Origin: a virus
IMG/VR virus record: IMGVR_UViG_3300037156_000035
Location: 1-36,119 of that record
Length of the DNA: 36,119 nucleotides
Reading direction: 5' to 3' (one strand)
In this document: one piece after another, positions 16,640-23,498 of the stretch
How the letters are laid out: every line of letters starts with the position of its first letter
Numbering within the stretch: the stretch's first letter is position 1
The notes under the pieces: generated by a model
The model's database searches: none
What the model was told of the DNA's origin: nothing
What the model saw: only the letters and a program-made list of their open reading frames with translations
Position numbers and translations under genes: made by a program

Positions 16640-18163
16640 TTAAATCAGCATACCCGCAGTACGCTCTGGAATTCGGTTAACCTCATAACCACCATCCACT
16701 ACATATTCTCCACCAAAAAAAGTTAACATCAATGCATCTGACGTATCAGGTGACAGCATGCCACGTTTTTTGGCATCTTCTTTGCTCTCAATCTGCAATC
16801 TGTCGCTTGAATCATATTTGTAACCAAGACCACATAAGTCAGTCTGAAGCTCATCACTATCTGGTATTTCAACCGGCATATCCTGTATCAGCCACGCGCG
16901 CATGTGATCCCAAAGCTCAGCACGCGTATTTTTATAAACAGCAGGTTCTTCAGCCTTGGTTGCTACGTTAACACCAATCACAATGTCAGTGTAACCTAAC
17001 TCATGAAGTCTATCGACAACGCCCGCACCAATACCAATGCAATCAATACAAACACGTTTGGGATGCTCTTTATCAATTGTACGCTTGATAATACCCGCAA
17101 GTTCCATGGTGTCAATATTATAATGCGTCTCCAATCCATAAGCCCTACGCCCACGCCTGCGAATGATTGCCGTTCTGTCATCGCCCTTGCGTGCAGGATC
17201 GACACCAATAACCAAAATGGATTGACTCTCAACCTTGGTTACGCGCGCCTTCATGACATGCTCAACGTGAATAAATGTATCAGTAATGGATGATATAAAC
17301 GCCTCATCATCAGTAAACGGATATTCCTGCCTGAACTTTCTACACTTTTGTTCGTAGTCACCCTTAAAATCTTGCAGCTTAATGCGACGCCAGTTCAAAT
17401 GACCAGCCCTCAAACCATTAGCACCAAACCGTTCAAGCCACTCAATCTCCTCATCATGAGGGACAAAAGACGCATCTTCAATACAATATTCATCTTGCCA
17501 ATACCAAGGCACAAATATAGCCTGATAACGGGACTGACCATTCTTTGCAGCCTGCCAATCAGCATAAAAATCATTGGATTGACCATTGGCGGTAGACTCT
17601 TTGATAATCTCGGTATCATTCATCTCAGCAACGGTTTGCAAGAGACCAAGACTGATGCGTGCTGCGTCCTTGTAAAATGCATATTCTGACAAATGCAAAT
17701 ACTGATTAGTCATCGAGCGACCAATCTCAGCACTACCAGCAGTTCCAACCCTGTAACCAGAGCCAAGACTATCATAGGCCAATGTATTGTCATTGTTTTT
17801 AGAGGGCTGGGGAAATAAATCGTTATCAAGGCTGTCGGCAAAATGTTTGGTCATGCCAAACAAGCTGCGTGTAGCATCAGAGAGGTGCGTAAGAATGAAT
17901 GTCTTTTTACCGCGTTTTGTCACAGTATATTTAAAGTATCTAGCCTGCACATAAGTTGAACAGCCTTGTTGCCTACCTTTTAAAATCAAAGCGCGAACCT
18001 TACCGGTCGCTAACCGCTGCGCCTCAAGCCTTTCATCAATGTATGTTTGAGCACGGTTAAGTATCAAAGGCACTTCAGCCCCTGATTTGTCATGGATAAT
18101 AAGGAAATTTTTAGCGAAAAGAGATAATGATTTTAATATACGAATTAGTTTAGCCTCTGACAT
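16640..18163 (-). CDS. Terminase large subunit (507 aa)
   Basis: ATPase and nuclease that drives headful packaging and cuts the concatemer. The ATPase half has a Walker A variant GRQQGCST (63-70), a Walker B region YLHLSE (155-160) and a coupling motif KESTANG (188-194). The RNase H-like nuclease half shows the acidic residues expected: GVDPARKGDD with Asp322, CIDCIG with Asp374, and SPDTSDAL near 471-478. Walker A in this group often lacks the strict GKT signature. It follows the small terminase by 14 bases and precedes the portal. The P22-type neighbourhood argues for circularly permuted, headful-packaged DNA. Confidence 0.92.
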   Translation of the reverse strand: MSEAKLIRILKSLSLFAKNFLIIHDKSGAEVPLILNRAQTYIDERLEAQRLATGKVRALILKGRQQGCSTYVQARYFKYTVTKRGKKTFILTHLSDATRSLFGMTKHFADSLDNDLFPQPSKNNDNTLAYDSLGSGYRVGTAGSAEIGRSMTNQYLHLSEYAFYKDAARISLGLLQTVAEMNDTEIIKESTANGQSNDFYADWQAAKNGQSRYQAIFVPWYWQDEYCIEDASFVPHDEEIEWLERFGANGLRAGHLNWRRIKLQDFKGDYEQKCRKFRQEYPFTDDEAFISSITDTFIHVEHVMKARVTKVESQSILVIGVDPARKGDDRTAIIRRRGRRAYGLETHYNIDTMELAGIIKRTIDKEHPKRVCIDCIGIGAGVVDRLHELGYTDIVIGVNVATKAEEPAVYKNTRAELWDHMRAWLIQDMPVEIPDSDELQTDLCGLGYKYDSSDRLQIESKEDAKKRGMLSPDTSDALMLTFFGGEYVVDGGYEVNRIPERTAGMLI

Positions 18164-18177
18164 CCTCTCACGTCCTG

Positions 18178-18525
18178 TTATTCAACCAGCTTGTCAATAA
18201 GCATCTCGACCAGCTTCTTGTTGGTCACACCCTCTTCATCTTTCTCGCGCCATTTAGCGCGTGTTTTTAACCAGAAAATCATAGCTGATAGGTCATCGCC
18301 CTCTGTAGCCTTACGAAATAGTTTAGCCGCTACCTTGGCATTTGCACGCACAACACTATTGTCCAGTTCATCTCGGTAATGAATTCGAAGTGTCTCGGAG
18401 TGAATTTCCAAATGATCAGCTATTTGTTCCTGTGTATTACCAAAACTAACAAGCGCACCAACCTCCGCCCGTGTTTTGTCAGTCGGTTGATGAGGTTTTG
18501 TTTTGCCAGACTTAGGAGTTGCCAT
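18178..18525 (-). CDS. Terminase small subunit-like, helix-turn-helix protein (115 aa)
   Basis: Likely recognises the packaging site and recruits the large subunit. Two adjacent ATGs exist; the second (18525) is preferred because GAGAGG lies six bases before it. Residues 18-55 form a helix-turn-helix (TRAEVGALVSFGNTQEQIA then DHLEIHSETLRIHYRDEL). Residues 60-95 are helical with FWLKTRAKWREKDE, a stretch common in small-terminase-like proteins next to large terminases. It overlaps the end of the methyltransferase gene. The alternative is a general DNA-binding regulator. Confidence 0.78.
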   Translation of the reverse strand: MATPKSGKTKPHQPTDKTRAEVGALVSFGNTQEQIADHLEIHSETLRIHYRDELDNSVVRANAKVAAKLFRKATEGDDLSAMIFWLKTRAKWREKDEEGVTNKKLVEMLIDKLVE

Positions 18526-19738
18526 CATTAGCCTCTCTTACGGCCTGTTTGCCGCTGTATGTTTCGTAACGCTGAATAATAACATCGCAATATTTGGTGT
18601 CTAGCTCCATCATCAACGCACGACGTTTCGTCTTCTCACACGCTATCATCAATGTGCCTGAACCCGCAAACGGATCGTAAACATACTCACCGGGGTTTGT
18701 ATGATGCTCTATAGAGCGGATATATAAACCAACAGGTTTTTGTGTAGGGTGCTCTGTCTTGTCATCTTTGGTCTTTTCACCAGCCGAGGCGTTAGGTGGC
18801 TTTTCATCCCAAACAGTGGTCTGCTTACGATCGCCCTTCCAGTTAGCCGTTGAACCTTTCTTTACCGCATACCAGCAAGGTTCATGCTTCCAGTGATAAT
18901 GAGATCGACCCATAACCAGCGACGGCTTGTTCCAAATGATTTGTTGTTTAACGTCAAATCCCGCGTCGCGTAAGTTAGCCATCACCACATCTGTGAATGC
19001 ACTAGCGTGCCATACATAGGCAATAGACCCAGGGAAAAGTACATAGGTGTCATACCAGTCGGCACGGTCGTCGTTTTTAACGACGTTGGCGTTATTCTTG
19101 CCACCTGTTCTTGCCTTATCACGCCATGACATATCAAGTTTTACGCCATACGGCGGGTCTGTGACCATAGTATTAGGTGCCTGACCGGCTAGCAGGCGTT
19201 CAACATCAGTTGCGACAGTAGAGTCCCCACATAGAAGGCGGTGGTCACCCAAAAGCCAAACATCACCAACCTGACATCGCGTCTGCGCATCCAACGGCAA
19301 ATCGTCTTCACCGCAAAACACCTCTGCAACCGGCTCTGGAAATATCTCAGATAGCTCTTCAAGATCAAACCCCGTTAATGTCAAGTCAAAATCAAACTGC
19401 TTCAAAAAATCAAACTGGCTGACCAGTATTTCATTATCCCAACCAGCATCCAACGCTATCTTGTTGTCCGCTATAACCAAGGCCGCTTTTTGAGCATCAC
19501 TTAAATCAGGCAATACAATACACGGTAATTCGGAAAGACCCATATATAACGCCGCAGCCAAACGACCGTGACCCGCAATGATGGTATTGCGTTCATCAAT
19601 AAGTAACGGATTGGTAAAACCAAACTCATTAATTGATCGTACAATTTTAGCTATTTGTTCATCAGAATGAGTGCGTGAGTTAGCTGAATATTTGGCCAAC
19701 TCACCCACTAAAACACTTTTATAATCGCGGAGAGTCAT
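18512..19738 (-). CDS. ParB-like domain fused to a beta-class DNA methyltransferase (408 aa)
   Basis: Residues 8-90 are a ParB/Sulfiredoxin-type domain (YSANSRTHSDEQI, then IIAGHGRLAAALYMG at 53-67, and LVIADNKIALDAGW). Residues 150-395 are an N6-adenine or N4-cytosine methyltransferase: catalytic DPPYG at 194-198, HPTQKP at 330-335, and the AdoMet-binding DPFAGSGT at 355-362. DPPY before FAGSG marks the beta class. Such fusions are common in phages and probably mark phage DNA against host restriction, or act in regulation. Target sequence cannot be read. It has no clear ribosome site and starts five bases after the small upstream ORF, so it is probably coupled. Confidence 0.9.
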   Translation of the reverse strand: MTLRDYKSVLVGELAKYSANSRTHSDEQIAKIVRSINEFGFTNPLLIDERNTIIAGHGRLAAALYMGLSELPCIVLPDLSDAQKAALVIADNKIALDAGWDNEILVSQFDFLKQFDFDLTLTGFDLEELSEIFPEPVAEVFCGEDDLPLDAQTRCQVGDVWLLGDHRLLCGDSTVATDVERLLAGQAPNTMVTDPPYGVKLDMSWRDKARTGGKNNANVVKNDDRADWYDTYVLFPGSIAYVWHASAFTDVVMANLRDAGFDVKQQIIWNKPSLVMGRSHYHWKHEPCWYAVKKGSTANWKGDRKQTTVWDEKPPNASAGEKTKDDKTEHPTQKPVGLYIRSIEHHTNPGEYVYDPFAGSGTLMIACEKTKRRALMMELDTKYCDVIIQRYETYSGKQAVREANDGNS

Positions 19739-19743
19739 ATAGA

Positions 19744-19926
19744 TTATGGCCCAGCTTGTTCATTTCGTTTCTCACCACGTAAATCACCACCTGCTTCACC
19801 GGGTTCGCAATACTTAGGTTGCATCTTATTTTGCTGCTCAACGCGACGGCCATACTCGCTGGGCACGCCTTGGTAATGGGTGTTACCCATGTCACCGTCT
19901 GATGATGTGTAGTCTTTAACTTCCAT
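19744..19926 (-). CDS. Small hydrophilic protein at the head of the late operon (60 aa)
   Basis: This frame was preferred over an overlapping 84-aa one because AGGGAG stands six bases before its ATG. It starts MEVKDYTSSDGDMG and is charged, Gly- and Gln-rich with no hydrophobic segment. It ends five bases before the methyltransferase ATG, so it may serve to deliver ribosomes to that gene. Function unknown. Confidence 0.6.
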   Translation of the reverse strand: MEVKDYTSSDGDMGNTHYQGVPSEYGRRVEQQNKMQPKYCEPGEAGGDLRGEKRNEQAGP

Positions 19927-19948
19927 TTTATACTCCCTGTAATTGTCA

Positions 19949-19966
19949 TTAATAATCGATTATTAA
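19949..19966. promoter_or_regulatory. Perfect 18-bp palindrome (candidate operator)
   Basis: TTAATAATCGATTATTAA is its own reverse complement. It lies 23 bases upstream of the first gene of the late operon, in the divergent control region, where a dimeric regulator could act on late transcription. AT-rich palindromes also occur by chance, hence moderate confidence. Confidence 0.5.
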
Positions 19967-20028
19967 CAGCCACCGCATGAAAGGATGAATAAAATACGGT
20001 GACGACACAACAATATCACAAACAATAT

Positions 20029-20037
20029 TTATCCACA
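20029..20037 (+). promoter_or_regulatory. Consensus DnaA box
   Basis: TTATCCACA matches the strong E. coli DnaA box exactly. It lies in the AT-rich divergent intergenic region beside direct repeats, so this is one candidate origin. A single box can be coincidence. Confidence 0.5.
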
Positions 20038-20081
20038 AAATCTGTTAGTAACAATGTGAACAAAAGCCCACACATCAAGAG

Positions 20082-20115
20082 CAGTGCAAAACCCTTGTCT
20101 ACCAGTGCAAAACCC
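20082..20115. repeat. Two 13-bp direct repeats spaced by two helical turns
   Basis: CAGTGCAAAACCC occurs at 20082..20094 and 20103..20115, start to start 21 bp. Two sites on the same DNA face, 40 bp before the promoter at 20155, suggest a protein-binding array (activator, repressor or replication initiator). Confidence 0.7.
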
Positions 20116-20154
20116 AACTAGATTAATTATTTATCATAAACTATAGCGCAAATA

Positions 20155-20182
20155 TTGACATATATTCAAATGGGTTTATAAT
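20155..20182 (+). promoter_or_regulatory. Strong sigma70 promoter for the 20208..20802 gene group
   Basis: Perfect TTGACA (20155..20160) and perfect TATAAT (20177..20182) with a 16-base spacer. The predicted transcript starts near 20189, which rules out the upstream ATG at 20181 as start of the first gene. Confidence 0.85.
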
Positions 20183-20207
20183 GGACGCATACACAAGGGG
20201 TATTAAC

Positions 20208-20429
20208 ATGAAAACAATAAACGACATGACATTGAGTGATTTAATGGCTGAAGATCTGAATATACATATGTGTCCAGAAAAATTTGGATTTGATTTAACG
20301 ATTGAGAACGACAATGGTATCTTACTAATGCATGAAACTGGCGTACATCCTGAAGCCGCCGAATCATTCGCTGATTTTTGCGTGCGTTACCTTGTAGCTT
20401 TTGAACAAGCCAAAAGGATGCCGAAATGA
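20208..20429 (+). CDS. Hypothetical protein, first of a three-gene early group (73 aa)
   Basis: The start at ATG 20208 follows AGGGG by eight bases; the longer frame from 20181 overlaps the -10 box and is rejected. The protein (MKTINDMTLSDLMAEDLNIH...) is acidic, ends in FEQAKRMPK and has no recognised motif. It overlaps the next gene by ATGA and is driven by a near-perfect promoter, so it is probably made early and strongly. Small early proteins of this kind often target host functions, but none can be named. Confidence 0.72.
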   Translation: MKTINDMTLSDLMAEDLNIHMCPEKFGFDLTIENDNGILLMHETGVHPEAAESFADFCVRYLVAFEQAKRMPK

Positions 20430-20614
20430 TAGAAAAATATAGCTTATATGAGTTTAATATATACAAAAAAGATGAGGAATTTCACTATGTGATTTACTCA
20501 GAGGGATGTATGCCGTATTTTAACGGCGATATTGATTCAGACGAATCATTTGAAACCGAACAAGAGGCACGTTTTGCCGCTATTGGACATATTACTGAAT
20601 TGGAGAATCCGTAG
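20426..20614 (+). CDS. Hypothetical acidic protein (62 aa)
   Basis: Second gene of the group, coupled at both ends (ATGA with the gene before, TAGTG with the gene after). Sequence MIEKYSLYEFNIYKK then an acidic middle DIDSDESFETEQEA. Aromatic and acidic throughout, which could mimic DNA charge, but no family is recognised. Confidence 0.68.
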   Translation: MIEKYSLYEFNIYKKDEEFHYVIYSEGCMPYFNGDIDSDESFETEQEARFAAIGHITELENP

Positions 20615-20802
20615 TGAATGAATCTGAAAGACTAACAATAACTTCTTTTTTATTAGGACGCACGCATGGGGCAATCATGAATATACTTGAAAATGATTGC
20701 CCTTTAACAATACAAGAAATGCTTAGACAGGTTGAGTTTGAACTTAGAAACGACATCCAAAAACTGTTTTACTCTATTCGTGACCCATCTTCAATTGAGT
20801 AG
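20614..20802 (+). CDS. Hypothetical protein (62 aa), GTG start
   Basis: Third gene of the group. The GTG at 20614 overlaps the previous stop (TAGTG); the nearby ATG is out of frame. Mostly helical ([36 protein letters not shown]). Its end overlaps the converging cold-shock gene by 29 bases with no terminator visible between them. Function unknown. Confidence 0.62.
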   Translation: MNESERLTITSFLLGRTHGAIMNILENDCPLTIQEMLRQVEFELRNDIQKLFYSIRDPSSIE

Positions 20803-20977
20803 CTATTGGCCCCTTGGGTGATGTGGATGCATCAAACCTGACCTTGTCACCCTCTTTCAAGCTCTTGTAACCGTCAACCAAAATTTCTTTGAAGTGAATA
20901 AAATAATCCTTGTCGCCTGACTGAATAAATCCAAAGCCTTTTTCACTGCTAAACCACTTCACTACGCCATTTATCAT
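20774..20977 (-). CDS. Cold-shock domain protein (67 aa)
   Basis: A complete small nucleic-acid-binding OB fold that can open RNA or ssDNA structure. It starts [20 protein letters not shown], with the RNP1 motif KGFGFI (13-18) and RNP2 as YFIHF (25-29, usually VFVHF), then [10 protein letters not shown] and GPIATQL. Length equals bacterial CspA. It is the last gene of the operon that begins with the Cro-like gene. Phage-borne copies may act as transcription antiterminators or RNA chaperones; which applies here is not visible. Confidence 0.93.
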   Translation of the reverse strand: MINGVVKWFSSEKGFGFIQSGDKDYFIHFKEILVDGYKSLKEGDKVRFDASTSPKGPIATQLKMGHE

Positions 20978-21023
20978 TTTGTCATCCGTAACCTGGTTAA
21001 TAAATCAAAACCTACCCGGTAAA

Positions 21024-21302
21024 TCATCGATCGTCGCCATCTTTTCCCATACCCCGGTACCTTTGCATAGGAAGACCATCCTTTGGCCTGTATGGCGCTG
21101 TATGACCGTTAGCATAATCCGGCATCCCTGCCTCCATCCAGCACTTAACCGAAGTTTCTAGTGCCTCATCCGGGATTAACCCGTTTAACATATCCTGTTT
21201 ATCGTCATTACTCAAGAGGCGCGTTGCGATCAGATTTGGGCTAACCCCTAGTTTTATGCCAAGGCTGAATAGTTTACGTTGGCATTGTTCCTTGGTTAGC
21301 AT
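21024..21302 (-). CDS. Hypothetical protein after the O-like gene (92 aa)
   Basis: Its ATG overlaps the last codons of the O-like gene, so it is coupled to it. Residues 1-70 are helical (LTKEQCQRKLFSLGIKLG, LIATRLLSNDDKQDML), and the tail is Gly/Arg/Pro-rich. In lambda the helicase loader P sits directly behind O; this protein is far too short for a P homologue and shows no match, so only the position is shared. Confidence 0.65.
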   Translation of the reverse strand: MLTKEQCQRKLFSLGIKLGVSPNLIATRLLSNDDKQDMLNGLIPDEALETSVKCWMEAGMPDYANGHTAPYRPKDGLPMQRYRGMGKDGDDR

Positions 21303-22297
21303 TGAGTGAGAGAGCTATTTTCTGGAAGTCCTATTTTTTTAAACAATTTTCTGGTGGTTTTGATGTTTTTTTTAAGGGTCGATTCTGGATAAACAGGTTT
21401 ATATGTTGTCTGTTCTTTGTTTTTCCCAATTTTAGCCATTATTTCTTTTAAATTTTCATCGCGTCCTTTGGCATTTGTTAAGATGGGAGCATGGTTGCGC
21501 ATGTTTTTATCCTGAAGTTCTTTTTTTGCATCGCCTATTTGACTATTACGCAGGCGTCTTAAGCTTAAAGACCATTCAGCAGGTTCGTCAAATTCTCCTT
21601 TTTTTATCAAACCACAAATTCCATGGGTTCTTTGCATTTCCGTAACAATATTTTTATCACGCTCATCAATTGAAAAATAAGCGGCCGAAAGAAAATCTCC
21701 CTCACACATAATGTTTCCTTTCAAAATTGGATTGTTTCGATAGGCTGTTAATAACTTATCTGTGATTCCTTCTCGGATAGGATAGCTTGGGTTTTTGGGG
21801 TTGGGGTTTGAAGGGGAAGTTGAAGTTACTACTACGGGTTTTGGGGGTTCGGTCTGTAGTAGTAATCTTTGATCATTATCTTTTACTTCAATAGTACTAA
21901 GGCGGACATTAAGATCCTCCCCCCCAGGATCGGAAGATCCCCCCCCCCGGACATTAAGATCCTCCCCCTTGCAAACGAGATCCGGGGTGCATTTTAGATC
22001 CGGGTCAATCATATTTAGCCCGCGGCGCTTAGTAACCAGAACACGAGTTCGGTTAATTTCCAAACGTTCAATATAAGACTTTGTTTCAAGTTTTGATAAA
22101 CTGCCACGAATAGTGCGAGAATCAACGTCTAAAGTTTCAGCAAACCATTTATTACTAGCGAAACATTCACGGTGTGAGTCCATGAATGAACGAATAATCA
22201 TATAAACTTTCATGTCATTGAGGGTGAGGGAATTATCAAAAAATATTGATTCAGGAATAGTGTATATAAATTCTCTATTAAGTTCAGGCTTATTCAT
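21296..22297 (-). CDS. O-like replication initiator with helix-turn-helix domain (333 aa)
   Basis: The ATG at 22297 follows AAAGGA by seven bases; an earlier Met lacks a ribosome site. Residues 1-100 form a winged helix domain: FFDNSLTLNDMKVYMIIRSF, then FASNKWFAETLDVDSRTIRG and SLSKLETKSYIERLEI, typical of phage replication or RepA-type initiators. Residues 120-180 are Pro/Ser/Asn-rich linker coded by GC-rich repeats that may be the origin itself. Residues 180-333 are charged and helical. Location (two to three kb after a Cro-like gene, same strand) matches lambda O. DnaD-like or transcription regulator are other readings. Confidence 0.7.
   Translation of the reverse strand: MNKPELNREFIYTIPESIFFDNSLTLNDMKVYMIIRSFMDSHRECFASNKWFAETLDVDSRTIRGSLSKLETKSYIERLEINRTRVLVTKRRGLNMIDPDLKCTPDLVCKGEDLNVRGGGSSDPGGEDLNVRLSTIEVKDNDQRLLLQTEPPKPVVVTSTSPSNPNPKNPSYPIREGITDKLLTAYRNNPILKGNIMCEGDFLSAAYFSIDERDKNIVTEMQRTHGICGLIKKGEFDEPAEWSLSLRRLRNSQIGDAKKELQDKNMRNHAPILTNAKGRDENLKEIMAKIGKNKEQTTYKPVYPESTLKKNIKTTRKLFKKIGLPENSSLTQC
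21903..21968. repeat. Iteron-like 21-bp direct repeats with C-runs inside the O-like gene
   Basis: CGGACATTAAGATCCTCCCCC occurs perfectly at 21903..21923 and 21948..21968, 45 bp apart, encoding GEDLNVR twice. Between them are GATCCT/AGGATC inverted arms and runs of seven (21919..21925) and ten (21939..21948) C. Further GATCC(G/C) motifs continue to about 22010. In lambda, the origin iterons lie inside gene O. Confidence 0.75.
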
Positions 22298-22373
22298 GCT
22301 AAAATCCTTTTGTATTGTTGTAGGATGTTCCACCGTGTATCAGCGCGATGGGTGTGGGAAGGATCCCATTTTT

Positions 22374-22421
22374 TTAATTTATTATCATCTTATCACCCAT
22401 TGTTAGTTTTTCATTATTCAT
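22374..22421 (-). CDS. Possible 15-aa leader ORF
   Basis: Mini-frame MNNEKLTMGDKMIIN whose ATG overlaps the stop of the 12-codon frame before it (ATGA). It lies in the leader of the O-like gene. It may be a coupled leader peptide or only a chance frame. Confidence 0.25.
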   Translation of the reverse strand: MNNEKLTMGDKMIIN

Positions 22422-22456
22422 GTTATAGTTTTCTCGTTGTGATGTTGATTCTTCAT
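22418..22456 (-). CDS. Possible 12-aa leader ORF with consensus ribosome site
   Basis: Mini-frame MKNQHHNEKTIT preceded by a full AGGAGG (22462..22467) at five bases from ATG. It stands just after the 22490..22523 terminator and before the O-like gene. The very strong ribosome site is its only support; the leader could set translation or attenuation of the O-like gene, or be the residue of a lost gene. Confidence 0.35.
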   Translation of the reverse strand: MKNQHHNEKTIT

Positions 22457-22489
22457 GATAACCTCCTAAAGTTAGTAAAGCTGCTAAAC

Positions 22490-22523
22490 AAAAGCCCATA
22501 TGTGTCTCCACGTATGGGCTTTT
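22490..22523. terminator. Bidirectional rho-independent terminator
   Basis: AGCCCATATGTG pairs with CACGTATGGGCT across a TCTC loop, twelve pairs with one wobble, flanked by AAAA and TTTT so that it can act in both directions. On the minus strand it directly follows the stop of the 56-aa gene. It separates the cro-proximal genes from the O-like gene, so read-through or antitermination would decide how much initiator is made. Confidence 0.85.
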
Positions 22524-22693
22524 CAATTCTCATTACCTGCTTCTGCCAATAATTCTACAATCCACTTCTCTACAAACTGCTTATCTGCTGTTGTAAAGCA
22601 TATTGGAATGGGATTTTTTGGATCTCGATCGTATAAACTGTTGGCTAAATGGTGAAGAAGCTGCTCTGACTTCACATAAATATCTATTTGCAT
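22523..22693 (-). CDS. Small hypothetical protein ending at the terminator (56 aa)
   Basis: The ATG at 22693 follows AAAGGAG by five bases; a longer frame from a GTG at 22768 has no ribosome site and crosses the leader hairpins. MQIDIYVKSEQLLHHLANSL then a helical, acidic end (FVEKWIVELLAEAGNEN). Unknown family. A structured leader of about 150 bases precedes it, so its translation may be controlled. Confidence 0.62.
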   Translation of the reverse strand: MQIDIYVKSEQLLHHLANSLYDRDPKNPIPICFTTADKQFVEKWIVELLAEAGNEN

Positions 22694-22742
22694 TAAATCT
22701 CCTTTGCTTTTTATGGCTCCAATGGGTATTATATACGCAGTT

Positions 22743-22828
22743 GCATCGTGACCATTGAAGATTTTCACGGTGTACTGTCAGCGGCTTATGCCAGCCGAAT
22801 GTTAAAGCGGTGAACTTTGACATTCGGC
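22743..22828 (-). promoter_or_regulatory. Structured leader with three hairpins
   Basis: Between two minus-strand genes lie an inverted repeat of 14 pairs with one C-A/T-G position (22794..22807 with 22815..22828), a CGGCT/AGCCG stem (22782..22797) and a CGTGA/TCACG stem (22746..22768). No T-run follows, so a simple terminator is unlikely. It may be a cis-acting RNA or a protein-binding site controlling the 56-aa gene downstream. Confidence 0.45.
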
Positions 22829-22850
22829 CATCTTATATCAAACAAATAAA

Positions 22851-23060
22851 TTATTCTAATGTTGAGTTATCACGCATAGCCTTTTCAATATCAAATACAA
22901 GCCCGTCATTAATGTACCTATGAAGGCACCAAGCAGCCCACATGGCACGACCCTTTAAAACATGATCTTTGCCATTAAGATGGCCAAGCAATGATTCAAA
23001 AAACTTAATGTGTGCCTTGACTGACTGTTTTGCTTCATATACGTTTTCATCTTCTTTCAT
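22851..23060 (-). CDS. Hypothetical protein (69 aa)
   Basis: The start at 23060 gives ATGA overlap with the preceding gene and GGGAG five bases upstream; the frame opens four codons earlier. Helical protein (VYEAKQSVKAHIKFFESLLGHL, broken by one residue type change, then RAMWAAWCLHRYIND). Part of a run of five small coupled genes behind the Cro-like gene. Function unknown. Confidence 0.65.
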   Translation of the reverse strand: MKEDENVYEAKQSVKAHIKFFESLLGHLNGKDHVLKGRAMWAAWCLHRYINDGLVFDIEKAMRDNSTLE

Positions 23061-23326
23061 TTTGGCTCCCATGCCTCTTTTGGTGATCCACTTAAAAACC
23101 CCACTGGATATCTATCATCTTTTACCTGAGCCATCACAATGTAGGTGTCCCATGCAATGCGTTCATCCCAGCAATAATGCTCAATCGTCAAACCATCAAA
23201 TGGAATTGTCCAATAATGTTTAATGTGGGTGATAAGATGACCCATGCTTTCAATATCAGTAACGGTCGACATAGAGTCAACCAAACCACCTTTATGAAAT
23301 CTAAATTGCAGTATTTTGTTTTTCAT
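23057..23326 (-). CDS. Hypothetical protein (89 aa)
   Basis: Starts MKNKILQFRFHKGGLVDSM; aromatic and His-rich (HLITHIKHYWTIPFDG). Its ATG lies inside the end of the preceding gene, with an AAAGGAG site before it, and its stop overlaps the next ATG. The fold looks compact and mixed alpha/beta. No family recognised. Small proteins of similar type often occupy this stretch in lambdoid phages. Confidence 0.68.
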   Translation of the reverse strand: MKNKILQFRFHKGGLVDSMSTVTDIESMGHLITHIKHYWTIPFDGLTIEHYCWDERIAWDTYIVMAQVKDDRYPVGFLSGSPKEAWEPK

Positions 23327-23498
23327 CTTTCTCCTTTAGCCATCTATTTTTACAATCATCATTTGCTCTGTCATAACGCTCAACGCCAATGCGGTTAGCG
23401 TCAACAAATTTTTGAATATGGGGAGATATATCGACACCATCAAACTCATGAACAATATCACGAAGGGACTTGTATAATTTATAAAATGACTCGTTCAT
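23301..23498 (-). CDS. Hypothetical protein (65 aa)
   Basis: ATG at 23498 overlaps the preceding stop (ATGA); a GTG 15 codons upstream is less likely. Charged and helical: MNESFYKLYKSLRDIVHEFD, then RIGVERYDRANDDCKNRWLKEK. Function unknown. Confidence 0.62.
   Translation of the reverse strand: MNESFYKLYKSLRDIVHEFDGVDISPHIQKFVDANRIGVERYDRANDDCKNRWLKEKDEKQNTAI

Noticed and set aside
19719-19973. 84-codon minus-strand ORF overlapping the methyltransferase start
   Set aside because: The overlapping 60-codon frame has AGGGAG at ideal spacing and the 84-codon one does not.
20181-20207. ATG at 20181 as start of the first plus-strand small gene
   Set aside because: It overlaps the TATAAT box of the promoter that drives the gene; the ATG at 20208 has AGGGG upstream.
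22360-22376. Plus-strand terminator-like TGGGA/TCCCA stem with T-run
   Set aside because: Only five pairs, and no plus-strand gene precedes it.
22310-22552. Plus-strand ORF of 80 codons over the leader of the O-like gene
   Set aside because: It crosses the terminator stem, has no ribosome site and is antisense to better supported signals.
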